Shown here in pieces: positions 13,992-22,288 of a stretch of DNA of 27,810 nucleotides (within the stretch, counting starts at the first letter, position 1; every line of letters begins with the position of its first letter). The position numbers and the translations under genes are program-made. The notes beneath the pieces are model-generated. The model had not been told where the DNA came from, searched no databases, and saw only the letters and a list, made by a program, of their open reading frames with translations. Location: positions 1 through 27,810 of the forward strand of contig CAJUSS010000030.1 of assembly GCA_910588895.1 (NCBI GenBank), in the 5' to 3' direction. The stretch comes from an uncultured Lachnospiraceae bacterium. Lineage in GTDB: Bacteria; Bacillota; Clostridia; Lachnospirales; Lachnospiraceae.

Positions 13992-14033
13992 TTGTTGACA
14001 TCACAAATAAATTATGATAATGTTATGCTAACA
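13992..14033 (+). promoter_or_regulatory. Promoter and LacI-type operator of the Tm-1/ABC operon
   Basis: AT-rich DNA with a -35-like TTGTTG (13992-13997) or TTGACA (13995-14000) and a -10-like GATAAT (14016-14021), giving spacers of 18 or 15. TGTTATGCTAACA at 14021-14033 is a palindrome with perfect TGTTA/TAACA arms overlapping the end of the -10 box. On the minus strand it reads TGTTAGCATAACA, matching the site at 12813. Repressor binding here would block initiation. Confidence 0.65.
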
Positions 14034-14083
14034 AAAGCAAAATAGATAAAACATAAAATGAAAAACGGAGGTGGTTAGATAAG

Positions 14084-15301
14084 ATGCACAAAAACATTGT
14101 TATGCTGGGAACTTTCGATACGAAAGATCTCGAATTCAAGTATCTCTATGATGAGTTGGTGAAGAGAGATGTGGATGTGATCGCCATGAACGCCGGTGTC
14201 ATGGGAAGTACAGAGCGGTTCCCGGTCCATGTATCGGCTGAGGAGATCGCTCTGGCAGGAGGGGGAGAGCTGCCTCTCCTGAGGGGCCAGGGCGACCGAG
14301 GAGCAGCTATGAAGGTCATGGCGCAAGGTGCCCAGGTGCTTGTGAAAAAGCTCTTTGCTGAAGGAAAGCTGGATGGGATCATCGGGATGGGCGGAGGAGG
14401 CGGGACCTCCATCGTGTCTACTGCCATGCAAGGACTGCCGGTGGGCGTGCCAAAGGTCTGCATCACAACCTTGGCTTCCGGAGATACTTCCCCTTATGTT
14501 TCTACAAAGGATATCGTCCTGTTCCCCTCCATCGTAGATATCTGCGGTATCAATAAGTTTTCACGGGTCATCCTGTCGAGAGCGGCCGGAGCGGTGTGTG
14601 GGATGGCGGCACAGGAAGTAGAGATAGCAAAAGAGGACAGACCGATCATCTTTATCTCTATGTTTGGAAATAGTACACAGTGTGTGGAGCAGTGTATGGG
14701 ACTGTTAGATGAGGCCGGATATGACACCATGGTATTTCATGCCACCGGTACCGGAGGGAGGGCCATGGAAGAATTGATCCGTCAAGGCTATCCTGCTGCG
14801 GTGTTGGATGTGACCACCACAGAGTGGGCCGATGAGATCGGAGGAGGGATCCTGTCAGCAGGTCCAAAGAGATTGGATGGGGCCGGGGCTATGGGCATCC
14901 CGCAGCTGATCGTCCCGGGATGTGTGGACATGATCAATCTTGGCCCTATGGATACGGTGCCGGCGAAGTTCAAGGACGGGAGCAGGATCATATATGAATG
15001 GAACCCCATGGTGACCCTGGTGAGGACCGACCGGGAGGATAACCTGCGGCTGGGAGAGATGTTTGCCGAGAAAGCAAACAAGGCAAAGGGAAAGGTATGC
15101 TTTGCATTTCCGCTGAAGGGTGTATCGATCTTGGACGGAGAGGGTCAGCTCTTCCAGGACTGGGAGACCGACCGGCTGCTGTTCGAGAAGATAAAAGAGG
15201 GACTGGAGGAGACGATCAGAGTCCGGGAGGTGGATGCCAATATCAATGATATGACGTTCTCTAAGACCATCGTTGAGATGCTGCTGGATATGCTGGACTG
15301 A
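14084..15301 (+). CDS. Tm-1-like (UPF0261) ATP-binding-family protein
   Basis: A 405-residue soluble protein of the UPF0261 family, homologous to the N-terminal half of tomato Tm-1, the inhibitor of tomato mosaic virus replication. The opening MLGTFDTKDLEFKYLYDEL, the glycine-rich loop GIIGMGGGGGTSIVSTAMQG, and LASGDTSPYV are characteristic; the length equals that of stand-alone bacterial members. Its biochemical reaction is not established; the family name reflects nucleotide binding by the plant domain. GGAGGTGG at about 14070 precedes ATG. It is the first gene of an apparent operon with two TIM-barrel paralogues corresponding to the C-terminal half of Tm-1 and a complete ABC importer, which points to a metabolic role in using an imported compound. 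Confidence 0.9.
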   Translation: MHKNIVMLGTFDTKDLEFKYLYDELVKRDVDVIAMNAGVMGSTERFPVHVSAEEIALAGGGELPLLRGQGDRGAAMKVMAQGAQVLVKKLFAEGKLDGIIGMGGGGGTSIVSTAMQGLPVGVPKVCITTLASGDTSPYVSTKDIVLFPSIVDICGINKFSRVILSRAAGAVCGMAAQEVEIAKEDRPIIFISMFGNSTQCVEQCMGLLDEAGYDTMVFHATGTGGRAMEELIRQGYPAAVLDVTTTEWADEIGGGILSAGPKRLDGAGAMGIPQLIVPGCVDMINLGPMDTVPAKFKDGSRIIYEWNPMVTLVRTDREDNLRLGEMFAEKANKAKGKVCFAFPLKGVSILDGEGQLFQDWETDRLLFEKIKEGLEETIRVREVDANINDMTFSKTIVEMLLDMLD

Positions 15302-15387
15302 TCGGCTAGGATGGCCGGCAGACCCGATGTGGGACCGATATGCAGAGGATATCATTGCTGGCAGGAGTAAGGATAAAGGAGAAAAAA

Positions 15388-16227
15388 ATGCCATCTATCG
15401 CAAGAAGTGAGATCATTCAAAGACTTAATAAAAATATCGCGGATAAGATCCCGATCATCGGGACAGGAGCAGGCACGGGGATCTGTGCCAAGTTTGAGGA
15501 GGCAGGCGGGAGCGACCTGATCATCATCTATAATTCCGGTCGTTACCGTATGGCTGGCCGGGCGTCAGATGCCGGACTGCTGGCCTTCGGGGATGCCAAT
15601 GCTATCGTCATGGATATGGCCGGCGAGATCCTCCCGGTGGTCAAGGATACTCCGGTCCTGGCTGGCGTAAATGGCACAGATCCATTTAAAGACATGCATT
15701 TCTTTTTAAAGAAGATCAAGGAGATCGGGTTTTCCGGTGTACAGAATTTCCCCACAGTGGGTCTGTTCGAAGGAAGGGCACGAGCGAATTTTGAAGAGAC
15801 AGGGCTAGGTTATTATAAAGAAGTGGAGATGATCGCGATCGCCCATGAGATGGACCTTTTGACCACGCCCTACTGCTTTGAGCCGGAGGAGGCAGAGGCC
15901 ATGACTAAGGCCGGAGCAGATGTGATCGTGGCTCATATGGGCTGTACAGTGGGAGGGTCGATCGGAGCAGGATCCGTCGTTACCATGGATGATTCAGTGA
16001 AAAAGATCCAGGAGATCCGGGATGCGGCGGCAGCTATCCGGTCGGATGTGATCGTGCTCTGCCATGGCGGTCCGATCGCTGCGCCAGAGGACGCAAAGTA
16101 CATATTGAGGAATACAAAGGGGGTCCACGGTTTTTATGGGGCATCCAGCGCTGAGCGGTTCCCGATCGAAGCGGCCCTGCCGCCCCATATCCGGAAGTTT
16201 AAAGGGATACGGTTCAATGAGACGTGA
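15388..16227 (+). CDS. PEP-hydrolase-like TIM-barrel protein, copy 1
   Basis: A 279-residue soluble protein of the PF09370 type (phosphoenolpyruvate hydrolase-like TIM barrel), corresponding to the C-terminal domain of tomato Tm-1. Visible family blocks are IPIIGTGAGTGICAKFEEAG, LIIIYNSGRYRMAGR, PVLAGVNGTDPF, GVQNFPTVG and the phosphate-loop-like HGFYGASSAERFP near the C-terminus. ATG 15388 follows AAAGGAG; an upstream in-frame ATG has no ribosome site. It lies 86 bases after the Tm-1-like gene and 63 before a paralogue that aligns without gaps. The true substrate of this family is not firmly known; carbon-carbon or carbon-phosphorus bond chemistry on a small acid is a reasonable inference from the fold only. 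Confidence 0.88.
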   Translation: MPSIARSEIIQRLNKNIADKIPIIGTGAGTGICAKFEEAGGSDLIIIYNSGRYRMAGRASDAGLLAFGDANAIVMDMAGEILPVVKDTPVLAGVNGTDPFKDMHFFLKKIKEIGFSGVQNFPTVGLFEGRARANFEETGLGYYKEVEMIAIAHEMDLLTTPYCFEPEEAEAMTKAGADVIVAHMGCTVGGSIGAGSVVTMDDSVKKIQEIRDAAAAIRSDVIVLCHGGPIAAPEDAKYILRNTKGVHGFYGASSAERFPIEAALPPHIRKFKGIRFNET

Positions 16228-16290
16228 TAGTGGTCACGTTTTAACCGAGAAGATCTGCCAGAGAGATAGATATTTAAGGAGGAAAAAAAG

Positions 16291-17130
16291 ATGCCAAGGA
16301 TCGAGAGGAGCGAGATCTTAAGGAGGCTGCGCGAGAACATCGATAAGAAGATCCCGATCATAGGGACGGGAGCTGGTACAGGGATCAGCGCAAAATTTGA
16401 GGAGACCGGAGGTACAGACCTGATCATCATCTATAATTCAGGAAAATATAGGATGGCTGGAAGAGGATCGGTCTCAGGGCTTTTAGCTTATGGGGACGCT
16501 AATGCCATCGTCATGGAGATGGCCGGAGAGGTGCTGCCAGTGGTCAAGGATACACCTGTGCTGGCCGGGGTGAACGGGACGGATCCCTTTAAGGATATGC
16601 GCTACTTCTTGCGCCAGGTCAAAGAGATAGGATTTTCTGGTGTACAGAATTTCCCGACGATCGGCCTGTTTGACGGAAACTGCCGGTTGGTCTTTGAGGA
16701 GACCGGTATGAGCTATGATAAGGAAGTGGAGATGATCGCGATCGCCCATGAGATGGATCTGCTCACGACCCCCTATTGCTTTAATACAAAGGAGACGGAA
16801 AAAATGGTGCGTGCAGGAGCAGATATCATCGTGGCTCATGCAGGCTGTACCGTCGGCGGGAGCATCGGGGCCGCATCGGCTATGACTTTAGATGATGCGG
16901 TAAAGTTCGTACAGGAGATCCGGGACGCGGCCTATGCGATCGACCCGGAGGTGATGGTCATCTGTCACGGCGGACCGATCGCCATGCCGGAGGATGCGGC
17001 TTATATCCTCCAGAATACCCATGGCGTTCATGGCTTCTACGGGGCATCCAGCGCAGAGCGCTTCCCGGTGGAGCAGGCTATGCCGGAGCATATAGGCCGG
17101 TTCAAGAAGATCCGGTTTTCTGAAGCATAA
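16291..17130 (+). CDS. PEP-hydrolase-like TIM-barrel protein, copy 2
   Basis: The same length as copy 1 (279 residues) and about 76% identical by a hand-made gapless alignment (about 67 differences). All conserved glycine-rich and acidic blocks are kept, including GTGAGTGISAKFEE, YNSGKYRMAGR, NGTDPFKDM and GASSAERFP. Changes cluster in the first 20 residues, at 101-110, at 131-142 (where EGRARAN becomes DGNCRLV) and at 165-174, which may mark a substrate or interface difference. ATG 16291 follows AAGGAGG. The two copies may form a hetero-oligomer or handle two related substrates. It is followed after 69 bases by the lipoprotein of the ABC importer. Confidence 0.88.
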   Translation: MPRIERSEILRRLRENIDKKIPIIGTGAGTGISAKFEETGGTDLIIIYNSGKYRMAGRGSVSGLLAYGDANAIVMEMAGEVLPVVKDTPVLAGVNGTDPFKDMRYFLRQVKEIGFSGVQNFPTIGLFDGNCRLVFEETGMSYDKEVEMIAIAHEMDLLTTPYCFNTKETEKMVRAGADIIVAHAGCTVGGSIGAASAMTLDDAVKFVQEIRDAAYAIDPEVMVICHGGPIAMPEDAAYILQNTHGVHGFYGASSAERFPVEQAMPEHIGRFKKIRFSEA

Positions 17131-17199
17131 AGGATGGCAGATAAAGCGCTGACCTAAGAGAAGGAAAAAATATATAAATGATAAACGGGAGGAAACAGA

Positions 17200-18657
17200 A
17201 TGAAGAAAAACACACAGAAACTAGCGGCGATGGTCCTGGCGGCAGCGATGCTCTGCACGGCCTGCGGAGGCAAAAACACGGATGCGGGTGGAGCTGTGGA
17301 TACCACCGCAGCGGCAGCGCAGGAGGAGCAGAAGGCCCAGGAGACTGCTGCGGCGGCAGATGGAGAAAAAGGAGACACGGCAGAAGGCGAAAGGGCAAGA
17401 CCGGCTGAAAAGATCAAGGTAGGTATCACGGTCCCCTATTCCGGATTCGTGGCAAACCTGGGCGAGAATGCAGTGAACGGCGCACTCCTGGGGATCAAGA
17501 TGGAAGGCCGTGAGGAGGATATGGAGCTCCTGATCGAAGACACGAAATGTGAGGCGGAGTTGGCTGTGACCAAGTGCAGCAAATTAAAAGAGCAGGATGG
17601 CTGTCTTTTCATCATGGGTTCGGTCACCGGATTTGAAGGCGATGCACAGGCAGACTGGCTGAAAAAGAATGAGGATGTGATCTTCATGCCGTCCTATTCG
17701 GCTACCCAGGATATGACCATGCGTGACTTCTCCCCCAATATGATCCGGGCAGGCTGGACGGCCGATCAGGTCATGTTCAACTTTGGCGAGTATATCGCAA
17801 AGGAAGTCGGGTATAAGAAGATCATCTCCATCGGAGCGGATTATTCCTATCCCTGGGGACAAGCGGCCGGCTTTGCCAGAGGCTTTATGGAAAATGGAGG
17901 CGAGGAGATCAAATATATCTGGTATCCGGAAGGGAACTTGGACTTTAGTTCGATCATGACCCAGGTATCCTCCATGGCCGGGGAATATGACGCTGTATTT
18001 CTGAACGATGGCGGTTCTCCGATCGTAGCGTTCTGGAAGGCTTGGGAGCAGTATGGTCTGAACAATAAGTTCGGACAGATCATTGGCGGTACCAACGTGG
18101 CGGACACTAACGTTCTCTCTGAAGTCTCTGATGGCTTTGTGGGCGTCCTTTCTGCCAGCTTTTATTCCGATGGAGATGAGAATGCCGCAAACCAGGCGTT
18201 CAGAAAAGCTTTTATAGAGGAATATGGTTATGAGCCTGATGCAGTAGCTGTCCAGAGCTATGATACGATCCGCTGTATCATCCGCGGATTGGATGCGGTA
18301 GGATGGGATATATCCGATCCACAGGCGATCATCGATGGGATCTGTGCGCTGGAGGTGACGGATTCACCCAGGGGGAGCTTCTATTTTGATGAGTACCACA
18401 ATGCGGTCCAGAACGTCTATGTGAAGGAAGTGGTCATGACCGATGAAGGCACCATGGCTAACGTGATCAAAGAGACGTATGAGGATGTGAGCCAGTTCGG
18501 ACCTTATGAGGACTATAAAGAGCAGTATATGCAGTTCGCAGAGGATGCCAGAGATTATCCCTATACCACAAAAGATGCTTATATGGAGGATCTTCGCAAG
18601 GTCATGGGAGATGATTATGTAGATGCTCTGGAGGCGAACGGAGGCTGGGAGCACTGA
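17200..18657 (+). CDS. Branched-chain-amino-acid-type ABC solute-binding lipoprotein
   Basis: A 485-residue exported protein. The N-terminus MKKNTQKLAAMVLAAAMLCTAC is a lipoprotein signal ending at Cys22, followed by an Ala/Glu-rich linker to about residue 68. The binding domain begins at KIKVGITVPYSGFVANLGEN, the standard opening of the LivJ/urea/amide group (Peripla_BP_6). GGGAGG precedes ATG 17200. It captures the ligand outside the cell for the permease and ATPase genes that follow. The family binds branched-chain amino acids, amides, urea and aromatic acids, so the name does not fix the ligand; the enzymes upstream suggest something other than an ordinary amino acid. A hairpin-rich spacer of 164 bases separates it from the permeases. 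Confidence 0.92.
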   Translation: MKKNTQKLAAMVLAAAMLCTACGGKNTDAGGAVDTTAAAAQEEQKAQETAAAADGEKGDTAEGERARPAEKIKVGITVPYSGFVANLGENAVNGALLGIKMEGREEDMELLIEDTKCEAELAVTKCSKLKEQDGCLFIMGSVTGFEGDAQADWLKKNEDVIFMPSYSATQDMTMRDFSPNMIRAGWTADQVMFNFGEYIAKEVGYKKIISIGADYSYPWGQAAGFARGFMENGGEEIKYIWYPEGNLDFSSIMTQVSSMAGEYDAVFLNDGGSPIVAFWKAWEQYGLNNKFGQIIGGTNVADTNVLSEVSDGFVGVLSASFYSDGDENAANQAFRKAFIEEYGYEPDAVAVQSYDTIRCIIRGLDAVGWDISDPQAIIDGICALEVTDSPRGSFYFDEYHNAVQNVYVKEVVMTDEGTMANVIKETYEDVSQFGPYEDYKEQYMQFAEDARDYPYTTKDAYMEDLRKVMGDDYVDALEANGGWEH

Positions 18658-18694
18658 CCTAAAGCTCGCGAAAGGGCTTGGATATCTGGTCTTT

Positions 18695-18789
18695 CAGATG
18701 ATGTGGCAGGCCTGTCAGCATCATCTGTGACCGGCCCATAGACTTTGAAAGATCTGTCTGGAAAGGGAGTGTTACCGATACACTCCCTT
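18695..18789 (+). other. Two RNA hairpins between the binding protein and permease genes
   Basis: Hairpin 1 pairs CAGATGATG (18695-18703) with CATCATCTG (18719-18727). Hairpin 2 pairs AAGGGAGTGT (18763-18772) with ACACTCCCTT (18780-18789) around a 7-base loop. Neither is followed by a T run, so they look like transcript-stabilising or processing elements that keep binding-protein mRNA more abundant than permease mRNA. Confidence 0.6.
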
Positions 18790-18821
18790 ACAGGCTTTAT
18801 GAAACGACCGGAGGATATGCT

Positions 18822-19676
18822 ATGATCTATATATCGACGTTTTTAAATGGACTGACGATCGCCGGATATCTATTTTTGATGGCTTTAGGTCTAAACCTTT
18901 CTTTTGGACTGATGAATATCGTGAACATGTCTCACGGGACCATGTATCTGGCCGGAGGTTTTATCGGATGGACGGTCCTGTCCAAGACCGGGAGCTGGTT
19001 TTTAGGCCTGCTCATGGCTGGAGCTTCTATGGGCGTTTTTGCTTTTGTGGAGGACCTTTTATTTCTTCGGAGGGCACGGGGCAACATGACGATGGAGACC
19101 TTGATCACCTTGTCGATCTCGATCATAGGAGCCGATCTGATCGTGGGGATCTTTAGTGGGCGCACCAGACAGGTAAAGATACCAAAGCTCCTGCAGGGAG
19201 CTTTCCCGGTAGGGGATTTCTATTTTCCTAAATATAATCTTTTTATCATCTTATTTGCTGTTTTCTTTGGCATCATCTTTTGGTTTGTCCTAAAGAAGAC
19301 AAAGATCGGTATGATCATAAGGGCCGGTGTGGATGATCAGGAGATCGTCTCCACCTTGGGGTTCGATATCAAGCTGCTCTTTTCTGCGATATTTACACTT
19401 TCCGGGATCTTGGCCGGGATCGCGGGAATGATCGGAGGCACCTTTCAAAACCTGGTGTCAGGGCAGGATTCCTCGGTCATGGTCTATACGCTCCTGATCG
19501 TGATCATCGGCGGGATGGGGAGCTTTGAGGGGGCGATCTTCGGATCTTTGATCATCGGGATGGCTTTTACCTTCGGTTCTCTGCTGGCACCTCAGTTTTC
19601 TCAGTTTTTCTTGTTCGCGCCGGTAGCTATCGTCCTGGTGTTCAGTCCACGCGGGATATTTGGAAAGGGGAGGTGA
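18822..19676 (+). CDS. LivH-type ABC permease
   Basis: A 284-residue integral membrane protein with about eight hydrophobic helices. Family marks are the opening ISTFLNGLTIAGYLFLMALG, the NLSFGLMNIVNMSHGTMYLA block typical of LivH, and the cytoplasmic coupling region ending GGMGSFEGAIFGSLIIGM. It pairs with the LivM-type permease to form the translocation pore. GGAGG precedes ATG 18822. The stop codon is 4 bases before the next start, so the two permeases are made together. The ligand follows that of the lipoprotein and is not known. Confidence 0.92.
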   Translation: MIYISTFLNGLTIAGYLFLMALGLNLSFGLMNIVNMSHGTMYLAGGFIGWTVLSKTGSWFLGLLMAGASMGVFAFVEDLLFLRRARGNMTMETLITLSISIIGADLIVGIFSGRTRQVKIPKLLQGAFPVGDFYFPKYNLFIILFAVFFGIIFWFVLKKTKIGMIIRAGVDDQEIVSTLGFDIKLLFSAIFTLSGILAGIAGMIGGTFQNLVSGQDSSVMVYTLLIVIIGGMGSFEGAIFGSLIIGMAFTFGSLLAPQFSQFFLFAPVAIVLVFSPRGIFGKGR

Positions 19677-19680
19677 AAAA

Positions 19681-20796
19681 ATGGCGGGTATCTCAAAAAA
19701 TACAGCTTTGCTGAAAAAGGTGTGTCTGGGCACCCTTGCAGCCGTCCTTCTGGTGATCCCGTTATTCTCCAGTGACTTTACCATGACGATGATCATCCGT
19801 TATATGTACTATGGGCTGTTGACCGTCTCCTTTGGATTTTTGGCCGGAGAGCTGGGGCTGTTCTCTTTGATGACGCCGGTGTCCCTTACACTTACCGGCT
19901 ATACCATCGGGCTGTGCCAGACAAGATTTGCTATCCCCTTTATCCCGTCGATCTTCCTGGCCTTTTTGATCTCTATGAGCTTTGCAGCCTTATGCGGCTG
20001 GATGGCCAACCGGTCCCATGGGGTATCCTTCCTCATGCTGACCTTGGTCTTTTCCCAACTGGTCTATTCCCTGGCCCTCCAGTGGACCTCTATGACCAAT
20101 GGGACTACCGGACTTTTGGGGATCCGTTTTCCGGATGCTATGGAGATCTTCAGTACAAACACAAAAGTGAACCACTATTACTGGACCTTGATCATCTTTA
20201 GCCTGACGATCCTCCTGGTGTATCTTCTGATCGGCTCTTCCTATGGCTTGAAGCTTAAGGGGATCAAGAACAGCGAGACCAGGATGGCGGCATTAGGCTA
20301 TCATACCGGGCTTTTAAAGTGGTCCGCGTTCATGGTCTCTTCCTTCATCTCCAGTGTCGCCGGTGTGTTGTTCGTCTATAATACTGGGATGATCAATCCG
20401 GAGATCATGACCTTGAACTCCAGCAATCAGGCCCTGATCTCTTCTATCTTGGGCGGGGTCAACAGCGTACTTTTGGGGTCGATCGTAGGGACCGTGATCA
20501 ACAGGACCCTTGAGCTGACATTAGGGAGCTTGACCAGGCGGTATGCCACCATAGTCGGTGCATTGTTCCTGGCGATCATCCTCTTGATGCCGGAAGGGCT
20601 CATATCGATCGTGAGAAAGCTGGCCTATGGAAAAAACGGGACGATCCAAAGGGCGGCGGCTGACACCGGTCCGGATAAAAGATCAGCTTCAGATGACAGC
20701 CATAGAGGCACGGCAGATCAAAGTGATCAAGATCCAGATCCGGATGGCCATCATAGAAGCCCGGGAGAGGAGAAGGGATGGGAGAAGGGAAGATGA
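19681..20796 (+). CDS. LivM-type ABC permease with a charged C-terminal tail
   Basis: The product is 371 residues from ATG 19681, which follows GGGGAGG; an upstream in-frame ATG at 19660 lies inside the livH-type gene and is less likely. About ten hydrophobic helices and the LivM blocks GFLAGELGLFSLMTPV, GLKLKGIKNSETRMAALGYH and SILGGVNSVLLGSIVGTV are visible. After the usual end near MPEGLISIVRKL the protein continues for about 55 residues of Asp/Ser/His/Arg-rich, probably disordered sequence (SDDSHRGTADQSDQDPDPDG). The last 19 bases overlap the ATPase gene. The tail may be a young extension formed by loss of an earlier stop codon. Confidence 0.9.
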   Translation: MAGISKNTALLKKVCLGTLAAVLLVIPLFSSDFTMTMIIRYMYYGLLTVSFGFLAGELGLFSLMTPVSLTLTGYTIGLCQTRFAIPFIPSIFLAFLISMSFAALCGWMANRSHGVSFLMLTLVFSQLVYSLALQWTSMTNGTTGLLGIRFPDAMEIFSTNTKVNHYYWTLIIFSLTILLVYLLIGSSYGLKLKGIKNSETRMAALGYHTGLLKWSAFMVSSFISSVAGVLFVYNTGMINPEIMTLNSSNQALISSILGGVNSVLLGSIVGTVINRTLELTLGSLTRRYATIVGALFLAIILLMPEGLISIVRKLAYGKNGTIQRAAADTGPDKRSASDDSHRGTADQSDQDPDPDGHHRSPGEEKGWEKGR

Positions 20797-21557
20797 AGGA
20801 AAAAGAGAAGGCTCTGGTGGTGGAGGGAGTGTCGAGATCTTTTGGCGGTGTGCGGGCTGTGGATCAGGTGAGCCTGATATTGGATACAGGGATGAGCACG
20901 GTGATGATCGGGCCTAACGGAGCGGGGAAGACTACACTGTTCAACCTGATCGCAGGGGTCTATCCGCTGGATGAAGGGAAGATCACTTTGTTTGGGGAGG
21001 ATATCAGCAAAGCCAGCATCCAGCGCAGGAGTGAGCTGGGATTGGTCAGGACTTATCAGACCTGCAACCTGTTCAAAGAGCTGACCGTAGAAGAAAACCT
21101 CTATCTTTCTTTAAAGAACAGCCCATGGGGGGCATCCAGAGGATGTCTGGAGCCCTTTTTGCCCTGGGTCTCTGATAAAGTGCGAAGGGAACGGATCGAG
21201 GAGATCTGCAGGGTCATGCAGCTTGAGGCGTTAAAAGACACTTTGGTATTGAACATGTCCCATGGGCAGCAGCGGCAGCTGGAGCTGGGCATGGCGATCA
21301 TCAGTGACCCGAAGATCATCCTTTTTGACGAGCCTATGGCTGGTCTTAGTCCGACAGAGCGAGTGTTCATCGGGGAGCTGATCAAAAAGCTGGCGCGTGA
21401 AAAGATCATACTGGTGATCGAGCACGATATGGATTTTGCCATGAGCATCACGGACCGTATCGCGGTCCTGGACCACGGCCGTCTCATCAAAGTCGGGACG
21501 CCTCAGGAGATCTCCAGAGACCCAGAAGTCCAGAAGATATACAAACTACACGGATAG
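20778..21557 (+). CDS. LivG-type ABC transporter ATPase
   Basis: A 259-residue cytoplasmic ATPase of the branched-chain group. Walker A is GPNGAGKTTLFNL, the Q-loop is in LVRTYQTCNLF, the signature is MSHGQQRQLELG (replacing LSYGQQ), Walker B is ILFDEPMAGLSP, and the H-loop is VIEHDMDF. The long insert between Q-loop and signature (SPWGASRGCLEPFL) is typical of LivG. The ATG at 20778 is preceded by GAGGAGAAGG; another at 20793, preceded by GGAGAAGG, is possible and would remove five residues. The gene overlaps livM by 19 bases and is 14 bases from livF, so the four transport genes are co-translated. It powers uptake together with the LivF-type subunit. Confidence 0.92.
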   Translation: MGEGKMKEKEKALVVEGVSRSFGGVRAVDQVSLILDTGMSTVMIGPNGAGKTTLFNLIAGVYPLDEGKITLFGEDISKASIQRRSELGLVRTYQTCNLFKELTVEENLYLSLKNSPWGASRGCLEPFLPWVSDKVRRERIEEICRVMQLEALKDTLVLNMSHGQQRQLELGMAIISDPKIILFDEPMAGLSPTERVFIGELIKKLAREKIILVIEHDMDFAMSITDRIAVLDHGRLIKVGTPQEISRDPEVQKIYKLHG

Positions 21558-21571
21558 AAGGAGGATCAGGG

Positions 21572-22288
21572 ATGGATGCAAGAAAGGCTCTTATCATCAA
21601 AGGATTAAATGCATATTACGGAAAAGCCCAGGTCCTTTGCGACCTTTCTCTAAAGGTGCATCCCGGGGAAAAGGTGGCGATCTTAGGGCGCAACGGGATG
21701 GGAAAGACTACCCTTTTAAAAGCGGTCTTTGGGATCGGAGGGGTCAAGAGACAGGGACAGATCGTATATGGTGAGAAGGACTGTCAGAGTCTGCCGCCCC
21801 ATGGGGTAGCCCGCCAGAGGATCGGCTATGTCCCGCAGGGATGGCGCTTGTTCCAGGCTCTGACCGTGGAAGAACATCTGGTGATGGCATATAAAAAGGC
21901 AGATGGGCCAGAGGAATGGACGCCGGAGCGGGTGCTAGCCACTTTTCCAGAGATCGGAAGGAGGCGGAAGATCAGCGGGACGAAGCTGAGCGGAGGTGAG
22001 CAGCAGATCTTGGCGATCGGACGGGCATTGGTCACAAACCCTGATCTGCTCTTGATGGATGAACCCTCTGAGGGTGTATCTACTATGGTATTGGATCGGA
22101 TCGCAGAGATATGCGGACAGCTGGCAGAGCAGGGAAAGAGTATCCTGTTGGTGGAGCAGAACCTGGATCTGGCCCTGCGGATCGCGGATAGGGTCTATAT
22201 CCTGGTCAATGGCTCGATCGTACATTCGGCGGCAAGCAGCGCGTTTAAAGACGATAAAGAAAAGCAGCGCGCCTATCTTGGGATATGA
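21572..22288 (+). CDS. LivF-type ABC transporter ATPase
   Basis: A 238-residue cytoplasmic ATPase. Walker A is GRNGMGKTTLLKAVFG, the Q-loop region is RIGYVPQGWRLF, the signature is LSGGEQQILAIGRAL, Walker B is LLLMDEPSEGV and the H-loop is LVEQNLDL, all standard for LivF. AGGAGG precedes ATG 21572. It forms a heterodimer with the LivG-type subunit at the cytoplasmic face of the permeases and completes the importer. No clear terminator follows within the next 250 bases, so transcription may continue into the phosphofructokinase-family gene. Confidence 0.92.
   Translation: MDARKALIIKGLNAYYGKAQVLCDLSLKVHPGEKVAILGRNGMGKTTLLKAVFGIGGVKRQGQIVYGEKDCQSLPPHGVARQRIGYVPQGWRLFQALTVEEHLVMAYKKADGPEEWTPERVLATFPEIGRRRKISGTKLSGGEQQILAIGRALVTNPDLLLMDEPSEGVSTMVLDRIAEICGQLAEQGKSILLVEQNLDLALRIADRVYILVNGSIVHSAASSAFKDDKEKQRAYLGI

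Noticed and set aside
14855..15394. 179-codon minus-strand ORF opposite the Tm-1-like gene
   Set aside because: It is antisense to a well-supported gene, with no ribosome binding site and His/Pro-rich shadow composition.
15388..17130. Tandem genes as an assembly duplication
   Set aside because: The copies differ at about a quarter of residues and have different flanks, so they are genuine paralogues.
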